A stretch of 64,000 bases of DNA from Phytophthora colocasiae. Lineage: Eukaryota; Oomycota; Peronosporomycetes; Peronosporales; Peronosporaceae. The notes under the pieces are model-generated. The model saw nothing but the letters and a program-made list of their open reading frames with translations. It made no database searches and was not told the origin of the DNA. A program made the position numbers and the translations under genes. The stretch spans positions 1,674,001 through 1,738,000 of the forward strand of contig JAGKQI010000093.1 in NCBI GenBank assembly GCA_018806915.1. The letters run 5' to 3'. Below, piece by piece: positions 1 to 9,453 of the stretch; position 1 is the stretch's first letter; each line of letters starts with the position of its first letter.

Positions 1-1723
1 ATTCTGCCATATCTCACTAGGTTGCGGTACTTGTCTTTCAAGTCGACATTGGACCGGCGTTGAAGAACATCTCGGTAGTTGGTCTTGATGAGCATCCACA
101 CGCTGGAGTGTGCCTTGTACAGTTCGTAGCCCTCGACGAGAGCCGCCTCTTCCTCAGCTGACCAGCGCGTTCGTGGACGTCTGCCACCCTGACGATCAAC
201 AACTGACCCAACAACATGAACAGCAACCGTCTGGAGAAAAGGAGGTAAATAAACAGCAACAAACCATCAAAACAAAACAAAAAAACAAGCCTCACTCTTC
301 TGCGAGGAACTGCGTGGCGAACTGCTTGACGCTCAGCTCTGGCAGCTTCAGCTGCACGAGGTGATCTAGCCGATGCTGGTCTAGCCGGTGCTGGCCGCTC
401 TACCACCTCCGTAATGTCTGAATCAATAGACTCGGTCTCGTCGGCATTCACTACATCACGAAGTGTAAATAAAGTTAGTCTCGGATCGCTGGCCGTTGCG
501 CAGCTGAAGGATAGCGTAAAACCAACCATAGTCCTGAGCTCCAGGTGATGCAGCAGGGGCTCTTGGTTCTTCAGCAGCAGCATTACCACTGGGCTCTCGT
601 TGTTCTTGCTCTTGGTTCTTTTGTTCTTCTTGAACAGCGTCAATTCCAGGAATGGAGGTGATCTGCGAGAGATCACGCCATTCCCGTCGAGTGCCCTCAA
701 ATCTTTTCTCCAACAGTGCACGGGGAATAACGATTCTGTGATGCAAAAAGACGGTCCTTAGCTACATATTCCGTGTAGAGGGCTTTGTGTATCACTTACT
801 TCGGGCCTTCGACCTGCTCTGTTTGGGAATAACGTTCGAGCTTCGTAGGGCCAAGAGTGGCGGACTCGATTGCAGACAACGCACGCTTCATATCACGCCG
901 AAAAGGAGCGTCGTTCAACCGGTATAGGTCGTAAAATGCATCCCAGCATTGCTATACACAGGTAACAAACAAACGAGTTACATTTGCCCTAAAAAAACAC
1001 ATTTCCTAGCTACGAACCTTTGGTTCGTCCATCTTGAAGATCATCTCAAACGCAGAGAGGAATTTCTTCAGCTCCGACTCAGTATTGTCCCTACAATCAT
1101 CGAAAGCACACCATTAGTACCAAGAGTTCGTTATAATACTACAAACAATTTGTCCGTACTCTTCCAGCCTCTCTTGGATAAAAAGACACGTATCGTAGAT
1201 ACCCTCAGTATGGCACAGCTCGTCGCTCTCCAACTTGAACAGCTCTTCATCCAGACCTTCAAAGGCGACTGCAAACCTCTTGATCAATATCTTTAGTACA
1301 ACACAACGTCATTGTATCAATACTTCTCTTTGTTTTACAATATGAACGGCAGGAAATCCTTTTTGCTTACATGCAGGAAAAGTGGTGATCCAAACAGAGC
1401 CCGACTGGGCTTCGAGGGCTTCACCGCGTCCAGCTGTAGCAGTCGTTCGTACAGGAAAGTGAAATCCATTGGATCTGCGTCCAATTCCTGCCGAATAGCA
1501 GCCACTAGCGCTCGCCAACGGAACGAACTCGACTCTGGAAGTTCCCAACCACATTTACGGAGGATTTCTGCAATGGCTGATGGGGGAAAAGGAGTGAATC
1601 AAGTATGAGATTGACTGCAAGAGAGAGGAGAACACGATAGACTGTCATGGAGCTACCATTAGCGCCTTCCAGAGCGCCGATACGACACAGGAACTCGCCG
1701 CAATTCTCCAACGCGGCGCGCAT
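1..1723 (-). CDS. TRF-like telobox Myb protein (3' end cut by window edge)
   Basis: A multi-exon minus-strand gene that runs off the left edge. I traced seven GT-AG introns of about 55-90 nt whose phases all agree, joining exons from the ATG at 1723 down to position 1. The last visible exon encodes a Myb/SANT domain beginning RTRWSAEEEAALVEGYELY and ending VDLKDKYRNL (about 25-54), the 'telobox' signature of telomere-repeat binding proteins (TRF1/2, Taz1, Tbf1, plant TRFL). The N-terminal ~190 residues are helical and lack low complexity (for example ILRKCGWELPE, FAVAFEGLDEELFKLES, CWDAFYDLYRLNDAPF), about the size of a TRFH dimerisation domain. A Pro/Ala/Glu-rich linker separates the two. 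The telobox is clear; TRFH identity is inference. The expected role is nuclear duplex telomere or promoter DNA binding. An in-frame ATG at 1786 is a possible alternative start. Confidence 0.7.
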
Positions 1724-1786
1724 TTTTGAAAATGTGACGCGGTTAGTAACAGATGCTATAAGATCAGTTAAGTGGTAAATACACAT

Positions 1787-2263
1787 CAGATTCTGATTCT
1801 ACACATCCATTCGTGTCGTGTGCGATGGCTTCTACAAAGGTCTAGAACTACTAGTAGAAGGGCAACCATGAGAGGACACTAAGCAATATGTACTCCAAAC
1901 ACGACGAGCGACACGTTTGACAGGTTGAAGCTTGGGTTATTTAGCGAACTCTGGCCTTATCACAACACTCACATTGTTGAAGTTATGTGGCAGTAGCCAG
2001 CTAGTCAGCAACAAGTCAGCACGTTCTCAACCAATCACTGCGTTTTACATCACATCCAGATGCACGACTGCCTTGAAATGAACCTTGCCAGCCGGCTAGG
2101 AAGAATCCAAGTGCTATGGACGTCACGGTCTCCGCTGTCGAAGCTGCTTGGGCCGTGCAGCACGTCAAAGGCACCTGCAGATGTTGCCAGTGTCCCACAC
2201 AGCTCGAAAATCCGCGCTGAATCCATCGCGTAACGGCCTGCCAAAGCTGAAAAAACTGCGATC
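1787..2263. promoter_or_regulatory. Divergent intergenic region with possible uORF
   Basis: 477 bp between the telobox gene (-) and the PH gene (+), so it should hold both promoters. I see no strong core promoter. A 34-codon reading frame at 2116-2220 starts with ATG and ends 43 nt before the PH-gene ATG. It contains a CRCCQC cysteine cluster and could be an upstream ORF. This is weak evidence only. Confidence 0.3.
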
Positions 2264-3265
2264 ATGGAGTGTCTCGAGGCCTCTTCGTCCACAGTCGCGA
2301 GCTCGACCGATAGCCGCGCAATGGACGTGACGTCTACGCGTCCTCGATGGAAGAAGGCGCTTTCTCTAGGTTCTACTACTTCATCCGCTGATACAGATCG
2401 TTGTACTGATTTAGACGATCTTGATCTCGAAGCTTTGGCAGCGGACGGAGTTTTGGCGCTGAATCCCAAGACCGGAGTGTTTTCTGGTTGGGTGCACGTT
2501 GCAACGTCGAGTTCTGGTCATGTTGCGTTCACTAAACGCTTTTGCAGACTGGAAGAACTTGTATGTAAGTTTTACACTGCAGCTCAAGATGTGGAGCAAC
2601 GAGTTCGACCGGTTGCACGTCATGTCATTATCTCTGTCAAACGGGAACATTCACGCAACAAGACGTTCTCCTTCACGGACTATGAAGATCGTACAGTGCT
2701 GCTGCATACCTGTATGGGAGCGGACTTTGAGCATTGGTACGGGACGTTTGCAGCAATTGTAAGAGCGACACAAGTGGCTAAAGCTCATGACGTTAACCGT
2801 CGAGCTACGACTGTCACTCCGAGGTCCACGAGAGGAGGTATACGACACCAAACAGTAGTGGATGAAGCTCGACGTCTTCGAGCGTTGACAGTGCCAATGT
2901 CATTGAGTTCTGTGACTTTACCGACTTTAAACAGTGAATTGCCACCTATTCAAGTGGATGAAGACGATCCGGAACGAACACATAACGTTTGGCTCTACGT
3001 GCAAGCTCCATGGTGGCGAAAGTTACTGAAGCAGCAACAGATTCGACGGTATTTCGTCTTCTCAGGGACAAATGTGAGCTGCTTCAGTGTCAATAAGGAA
3101 GGAAAACGTGCTACGTTTTCGTACACGATCGCATCTTATGTCAATAACGACCAGAGCATCGAGTTGGAATGTGGCTACAAGAAACTGCAACTCAGCAGCA
3201 CCAAGGACGGAACTGTGGCTGAAACAGCAAGATACATTCAGAGAGCTCTAGCCCAAGTACAATGA
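2264..3265 (+). CDS. Tandem PH-domain protein
   Basis: A single-exon 333-residue protein with a true ATG start. Two pleckstrin-homology-like domains are visible. The first (about residues 70-170) runs from FSGWVHVATSSSG through the strand pattern of KRFCRLEE and TFSFTDYEDRTVLLH to the C-terminal helix FEHWYGTFAAIVRAT. The second (about 240-330) starts NVWLYVQAPWWRKLLKQQQ, continues RRYFVFSGTNVSCFS and ends in a helix ETARYIQRALAQVQ. Each has the beta-sandwich plus amphipathic helix layout with a Trp near the last helix of the first. PH domains bind phosphoinositides or protein partners at membranes; the ligand here cannot be read. It converges with the phosphatase gene, with 47 bp between stop codons. 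Confidence 0.72.
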   Translation: MECLEASSSTVASSTDSRAMDVTSTRPRWKKALSLGSTTSSADTDRCTDLDDLDLEALAADGVLALNPKTGVFSGWVHVATSSSGHVAFTKRFCRLEELVCKFYTAAQDVEQRVRPVARHVIISVKREHSRNKTFSFTDYEDRTVLLHTCMGADFEHWYGTFAAIVRATQVAKAHDVNRRATTVTPRSTRGGIRHQTVVDEARRLRALTVPMSLSSVTLPTLNSELPPIQVDEDDPERTHNVWLYVQAPWWRKLLKQQQIRRYFVFSGTNVSCFSVNKEGKRATFSYTIASYVNNDQSIELECGYKKLQLSSTKDGTVAETARYIQRALAQVQ

Positions 3266-3312
3266 AGAAGTATTTCGCTAATTTGTGCTTCACAGAGACT
3301 AAAAACTGAAGC

Positions 3313-6300
3313 TCACGGCTCGTTCGAGCTCTCGGATTTACTCTCTGTGGATCTGTCCTCGTCCACACGTACATCCACCACACGGAAGCCATCGAAGAAC
3401 TCCTTGTAGCTGATGACGCCGTCCTGGTTGCTGTCGAGATACGAGAGCAATTCCTCGATTTGGTCGTCCGAGAGCGGCGAGTTAAGGACGACGTTGAACG
3501 TCTGGATACCCGTGCGGAAGTTGTCTCGACTGATGACACCGCTATTCGCTGCGTCGAACATACGGAAGGCGTTGCGAATGTGAATGCGGTGCTGGTAGAA
3601 GACGTTGGAGACCTGTTGCAACACCGAGTTTTGCCACGTGAGGTCGCCAGATTCCAGCACCGCCTGCTCCTTCAAGTCCTGAACGCTGAACGCCGTCACG
3701 AACTCCTTGTAGTCGATCGAGTGGCCTCCATCGCTATCCACAGCAGCCATGACGCGATCCATCAAGCTGGGCTCAAAATTGAAGCCCAGTTGCTCCAGTG
3801 CATGTTCGAACTCATTACGGGACAGAACTCCGTCCTGGTTCTTATCAAAGTGGTAAAAGTGGTACTGCAGTGAGCCACGACGAGCAAAAAGCGCCTTGCC
3901 GACCTGTAACAGGGCTTGCATAGTCTCCACATCGAGGTTGTCTGCTGGTTGAGGTGTAAATGTGGACTGGTCTTCCCCGGAGGACACACGACGCATGAAA
4001 ATGTGCTCCGTTTCCGTCTTCTCGACTTCAGGAGTCTCTGTCATGTCCATCGGAGTCGGAGGTGGATCCACTGCCGAGTCTGCCGAGGTCGGAGACGAAT
4101 CTCCCTCGCGGTTCTTCCCCAGATCCGTAAAGATCACCTCGAACCGCTGCGCGAACTCGTTAAAGTCAATTCGACCGTCGTCGTTTGTGTCTGCTGTGCG
4201 CATCAGAGCGAAGACTTGTTGGTCCGACAGTCCCGTATCCATCCGCTTGAGTGTACTGAGGAACTCCTCATACTCGATGAAGCCGCTCGAGTCTGCGTCG
4301 AACACCTTGAAAGCTTGCTGCATGTCGCCAGCGCCCATAGCACGGTACAGCTTCTTGCAAATCAGCGCGATGATACTTTCTTGCCATCCGCTATTGTCCA
4401 TAGCGTCATTCTCGATACGGTAGCGAGCCAGAAACTGCGAGTAGTTGATGCGTCCAGAATTTTCATCCACCAATGCAGCAAGCTTGGGTTGGTACGTCAG
4501 GAATGGCAGATCCAGTTGCAGAACTGAGCGCAGTGCCTCTGCCCAGATTAAACGAGGCACGGTACCATTGTGTTCGTCGTCATGCTGCGTAAAGTACCAG
4601 TATAGTGACGCCTTGTGATCACAAATGCGCTCTGCAATCATCCGGAGGGTATCTTCCTCAAGGACACCCTGCATCTGTGCCGGTTCCGGGGCCTTAAAGG
4701 TGCTCTCATTGATGGAGTGGGCGTAGAACTGCTGGATCTCCGGCTGTAGATCCGGTCCTAGAGTCAAGAAAGCGCCCTTGTTCATTTGAGTCCCGCAGTA
4801 TCTGGAAGCTGAGAACAGAGTGATCAAGCGACCGCCATGGAGAATCTCAAATCCTTCGATCACACACTCGTGAGAGCGGATAATCAACGCGATCTTGTTC
4901 ACCAGGCAGAAATTGTTGGTGACACTCACACCAAACTCCACACCAGCACCACGTTCTGAAGGCTGACGAGACTGAATTGGACGGGGATCACTCCAAAGCA
5001 TGTCCTCGAAGATTTTATCCTCAAAATTCGCTTGGTGAAGAGGAGGCTCCCGTTTACGCGAAATTCCACGCAAATGTGCCAAGGTGACATTGTCACGCGA
5101 GAAAAGTCCACCATGTACCACGAAGATCTTCTGCTGGAGCACAGCGCAGAGTGGAATGGACTCGAACAATGTCTGGAAACACTCGAAAATACGAGCAGGA
5201 CGGTCTAAGTCATCTTCGTCTGCTCCTGAGTACTTGGCCCACACTTCATCCTCGAATCCCATCCACGAGTTCTGGTTACGGGACTCGTGGTTGCCTCGGT
5301 TTAGGAAGACACTGGTTGGGTACAGCAGACGGAAGAGTAAAATGGTCATCACCACCTCGGTGCCGTACATTCCACGGTCCACGAAGTCACCATTGAAGAG
5401 ATATTTGTTCGTGCGAGTGGGGAGGCCATTGATAGAGAAAATGGAGAACAAATCCTGCAGTTGGCCGTGCAGATCTCCGATCACTGTGATCTTTTCGCCT
5501 TCGACGACAGTAATTTCCTGCAGAGTGGGCAATGGAGCCAACGATTTCACAGATTCTTTGAGAATTTCAAGCACGTACTTGTAGTGCAGGATTTGCGTCG
5601 TCTTGAAGGAATCTAGAATTTCCAACACATTTGAAAGCTCCAATGGCCACACTAAGTGCGGACCAGCATACTCGGGATCGATTTTAATCTCCGACACGGC
5701 AACTTCCGACACTGTACGATTCAAAGACTGGTAACATATACAGAACAAACAGGTTAAACCAAGTGAAAAATATGAACTAGATAAACATTTTTGCCTAACC
5801 TGTTTCTTTGTCAGTTGTGCAAGAGTGTGTTCAGCCGATTTAAACTGTTCGGAGCGTTTAAGATTGAGTTGCTCCTGTGTGTTGTCCAGCAAGTTCCACG
5901 CGTGCGAAAACACGAGGTGGCGGAACTTTTGCGATGCACTATATCGCCTCCAAACACTTTGCAACACACAAGCCGCACCATCTTCCTCTGAAAAAGCCTA
6001 TAGTATTGCCAACATCCAAAAACTGAGTTTCCACTTATAATTTTTTTCGGCAATTGCCGATATATGCAGCTCACACTCAGTTGTTCTTCGCGAACGAAGA
6101 GTCCGTGCAACGGTTTGCACTCAAAGAGACGCTTGCCATCCTCCGCTGTCCCATCATTATTTCCTCGAGCACGTAGGAGCTCTACTCCTACCAAAGCAGT
6201 ACGGCGCTCAGACACGTAGCGAATTACCTAAACGAAATATTAATTAAAAGTTAGCCACTTTATGCCAAGTTGCAATGCCCCCCCTGTCGCGTTAAGTGAA

Positions 6301-6387
6301 AAGATAAACACTCACCCCAGCATATTTGCCGCGCACCAACACACGCACGCCAACTTCCACGTTAAAATCTCCTTCTTCGCCTTCCAT
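3313..6387 (-). CDS. CAP-Gly / IQ / PPP phosphatase / EF-hand fusion (PPEF-like)
   Basis: Four exons join in phase (6316-6387, 6077-6227, 5800-5987, 3313-5727), giving 941 residues. Residues ~1-75 form a CAP-Gly domain (VLVRGKYAG, ARGNNDGT, FECKPLHGLF), which binds microtubule or EB1-type C-terminal EEY/F tails. Next comes an IQ motif (VLQSVWRRYSASQKF) expected to bind calmodulin. The PPP catalytic domain carries GDLHGQ, GDFVDRG, RGNHES, HGG and SASRYCG. At least six EF-hands follow (for example DADSSGFIEYEEF, DTNDDGRIDFNEF, DSNQDGVISYKEF). IQ-PPP-EF-hand is the PPEF/PP7 layout. The catalytic exon has no ATG before the catalytic core, so it needs an upstream exon, and the only in-phase one found is the CAP-Gly exon. 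The 72-nt intron 5728-5799 is stop-free and a multiple of three, so gene callers may retain it. The fusion itself needs transcript proof. Confidence 0.78.
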
Positions 6388-6580
6388 CTGTAACGGAAAG
6401 AGGGGGATAAACACTCAGCGAGTCGCCACAGATACAGGACCTCCTGCCTGCCACGCACTTCCTAACCCACGTGCCTATAGCGTTCTGCACATCCAGGATG
6501 TGACAATCCTTTTTAGGCATAGTCAAGGAATTAGCTAAAACGTCGCAAATTACTTGAAAATTACGTTAAGTCACTACACC

Positions 6581-8069
6581 ATGCAGCCGGACGCGCTACG
6601 ACAGCAGTACGACGCGCTTCTAGCAGGCGAAGGCATCACTGCCGACTATGAGCGTTGGCGCGAGCTTAAGCGGCTTGTCATCGTCCATGGTTTACCTCGG
6701 GACGAGGGTTTTGCACGAGACGCCGAAAGCGCCAATGCGAGTCTTTGTTCTCTTCGAGGCCGCGTTTGGAAGGCGTTTTTAGGAGTAGAAGATGATGTGG
6801 ACATGACGAAATACGCTGCGTTGGTGGGCAGAGGCGCCTCCCACTATGACGGAGACATCCGCAATGACACATTCCGCACGTTTCGAGGCGATTCCGAGTT
6901 TGCCCAACGGGTACCAGAGGAAAAACTGGTGCGGTTGCTAAACGTTTTTATCAACGAGTTGGGTTCAAACCCTGGGGAGGATAAACAGGAAGACGGAGAG
7001 CACGCAAGAGCTGGCAATTTGCCTTCGATTCGGTGAGTGGAAGTTGAAGTTGCACTTTGAGGTTTGTGGAATTTAATTAACGTATTCTTGTTCATTCGTA
7101 GATATGTACAAGGCATGAATGTGTTGTGCGCACCGTTGCTGTATGTATTGCCGGAACCGGACGCTTATCATACTTTTTGTCAGTTGATTGTGCGCCATTG
7201 TCCACATTACATGGCGCCGCAGCTTAAAGGAGTTGAAAAGGGCTGCGCACTGGTGGACAAGTGCTTGCAAACGGTTGGGAAAATTGCAACGAACTTGATT
7301 TTATTGTTGCTAAACACTGATTGATTTTGGCAGTTGGACCCAGAGTTATATCAACATTTGTCCACACGAGGCATCACCGCAAGAATTTATGCTCTACCGC
7401 TCATTTTGAGCTTGTTTGCGTGCGTCCCGCCATTGCATGAACTATTGCGAGTCTGGGATGTGGTACGTTGTCAAAAGTTACATTTAAAACCCTCACAACT
7501 TCTCACACTATCGTTTTCCTGATTAGCTCTTTGCAGTGGGAGTTCATTTCGTTGTCGTGTTGGCAGTCGCCCACACAGTTCTCCTTCGCGAACAACTGTT
7601 GAAATTGTACGTTTTTAAAAAATGTGCGGAAGCATGTCCTGTGGTCTCTGACATTTTGCTGATACTGGTATTTAGAGACATGGACTTGATGAAGGTTCTA
7701 AGTCTTCGATGTGCGCCAGCTCTGCAGTCGGACCTGCTCATTTCAGTTGCTTTGCAACTGCTCCATCGTCTGCCTGAGGACCTTTTTTATGAGATCGCTC
7801 GGCATCCGTTTGCCAACCCGGACGTGCCAACGAGCCTGCCATTCCACCCCAAGACGATTTCAGCCATCGCAACGCAAGTTAAAAGGCAGCAGGAACAAGA
7901 AGCGAGTGAATCTGTCCAGACTCCACGCGGTTTGACATTGGCACGAGGACCTTCGCAAAGAGAAAAACCAGCATCCAGACCAGCAACACCTCGCCAGGCT
8001 TCCTGCTCATCCACATCACGAACAGAGACTACACTATCCGGACGTACCCGTCCGCCATGGAAGATATGA
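6581..8069 (+). CDS. TBC-domain RabGAP, Bub2-like
   Basis: Five exons (6581-7032, 7102-7273, 7334-7462, 7527-7606, 7676-8069) total 1,227 nt, giving 408 residues in frame. The TBC domain carries both catalytic fingers: IRNDTFR (IxxDxxR, arginine finger) and YVQGMN (YxQ, glutamine finger). Later blocks DPELYQHLSTRGI, YALPLILSLFACVPPL, VWD and LFAVGVHF match the Bub2/Cdc16 branch, which lacks the long extensions of most TBC1D proteins. Bub2 is a GAP for the Tem1 GTPase at the spindle pole; other TBC proteins act on Rabs. The C-terminal ~90 residues are Ser/Thr/Pro-rich and probably disordered. The start is the first ATG after stops, 193 bp from the divergent phosphatase start. Family assignment is firm; the Bub2 sub-type is inference. 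Confidence 0.82.
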
Positions 8070-8330
8070 AGTCTTTTGAGGAAGTTCTTTTGTTTTGGCT
8101 AGACGCCTCACGCCCAACGAGGTTCTTCCTCATTTTCAATTTTCGGAAGAATGCAACTTCAGCTGAGAACACAGAACCCAAGCCAGCATCTTGATCACAT
8201 CTGGCACATGTACACACCCAGAGCTTTGCTACAAGTAGTAATTGTAAATTGAACCACAAGTTAGCCAGTGTCCTTCTTACAATCTCATCTTTCTAGACCA
8301 AAACGTGCCCAGACAAAGAAATCTGTCCAC

Positions 8331-8921
8331 CTATCGACGACCTTGTCGGAATTTAGGACGAGCAGCCTTGCGCTCCGCCTTCTCCTTCTTCTTGAGAGCA
8401 GCAGGGTCATCTTCATCCGTCGGATCTGGCGTGAAGACGTAATTGAGCAGCATGCGACCTCCATGGTACAGCAAATAGCCAGGAATGACAAGATACATCA
8501 GCCAGAAGTAGCTCGAGACCATGAGTCCAGCCTGTACGAACAAAGTGATGATCAAAACGTCCATCGCGTATCTAAATCGAAAAAAAAAAGAGTTAGTGTT
8601 CCTGTATCAAATAATAAAAAAATATTTAACGTACTCGCTGCTTCCTCCTTCCTCTGCGGCTCCGACCACCCACGAGTAACTTAGGTACGTGGACAACGTC
8701 AAGAAGCCATAGCCCACCAATGTCCACGTCGTCACTGAGCTGTAGTGCCACACGATGCAGTACAGGAAGTATAGCACATTAATGGGTACAATCCACTGCT
8801 GCAGTCGCGTACTGAGCGATGCACTGGCACGCTGTGCCTTCTTCGCTGCTTGATTAGCCTAAAACAGAGCAATATTAGTGGGGGGAATTAACTGTTGCAT
8901 TGGATGTCATTTTCATACCAT
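8331..8921 (-). CDS. TMEM208/SND2-like ER membrane protein
   Basis: Three exons (8919-8921, 8635-8858, 8331-8571) sum to 468 nt, 155 residues. The first coding exon is only the start codon: ATG is followed directly by gtatga, and the next exon opens GCTAATCAAGCAGC. The layout is a basic N-terminus, one hydrophobic pair (IVPINVLYFLYCIVWHY and WTLVGYGFLTLSTYLSYS), an acidic loop, a second pair (VLIITLFVQAGLMVSSYFWL and YLVIPGYLLYHGG), and a charged lysine-rich tail (KKKEKAERKAARPKF). This matches TMEM208, the human homologue of yeast SND2, which works in SRP-independent targeting of proteins to the ER. The assignment rests on overall pattern, not catalytic residues. Confidence 0.75.
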
Positions 8922-9453
8922 TTCAATAGTGGAGGGAGTGGTTTAGAGAGTACTGTGAAACCTTATACTGAAAGGATATGCTGCATCACAGTAAATGTTG
9001 TTCTTCTCCTTCAGATTTTCTTCTTGTTCACATCTGTTAGGTATAAATATAAATTTGACTTGTGAAGGGATAGCGGGTAACGACAGCGTCAAGTATCTAT
9101 TTATTTTAGGCTACCCACACTTGACTCAAAGTCTGTTCCCCTCAATTTCTCGAACGTGAAACTCCTTGCATTTAGGCAAGACGAGAACCAGCCAAGTCTT
9201 GTGTTGCTGTGGTAGTCTCCATTCTCTTCTCTCTGCATGGCACTTGGCTCAACATCTCTTTGAAATTGTAACAATCGAAATACCAAGCACGCTGAGGGCG
9301 GAATCAGTTTCTCGAAAGGGTGAGCCTATCGGTGGAGGGTGCGCAGCGACGTGCCCCGACGAGGGTCGGGGGTCTGGAGCTCACGGCCCGAGGAAATTGA
9401 CGATCGCAGTCAAACCACTGTCTTGGGGGTCGAGCCAACGCTCCAGTCGAGAA
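8922..9453. promoter_or_regulatory. Divergent intergenic region (TMEM208 / flippase)
   Basis: About 530 bp between two divergent starts. The reading frame of the flippase is open upstream of the ATG at 9454 back to about 9166, so an earlier start is possible. The N-terminal extension would be Gly/Arg/Ser-rich and unlike other P4-ATPases, so I prefer 9454. No recognisable core promoter element. Confidence 0.35.

Noticed and set aside
949..1608. Plus-strand frames across the telobox gene
   Set aside because: The minus strand here splices in consistent phase into a recognisable protein; the plus frames are shadows.
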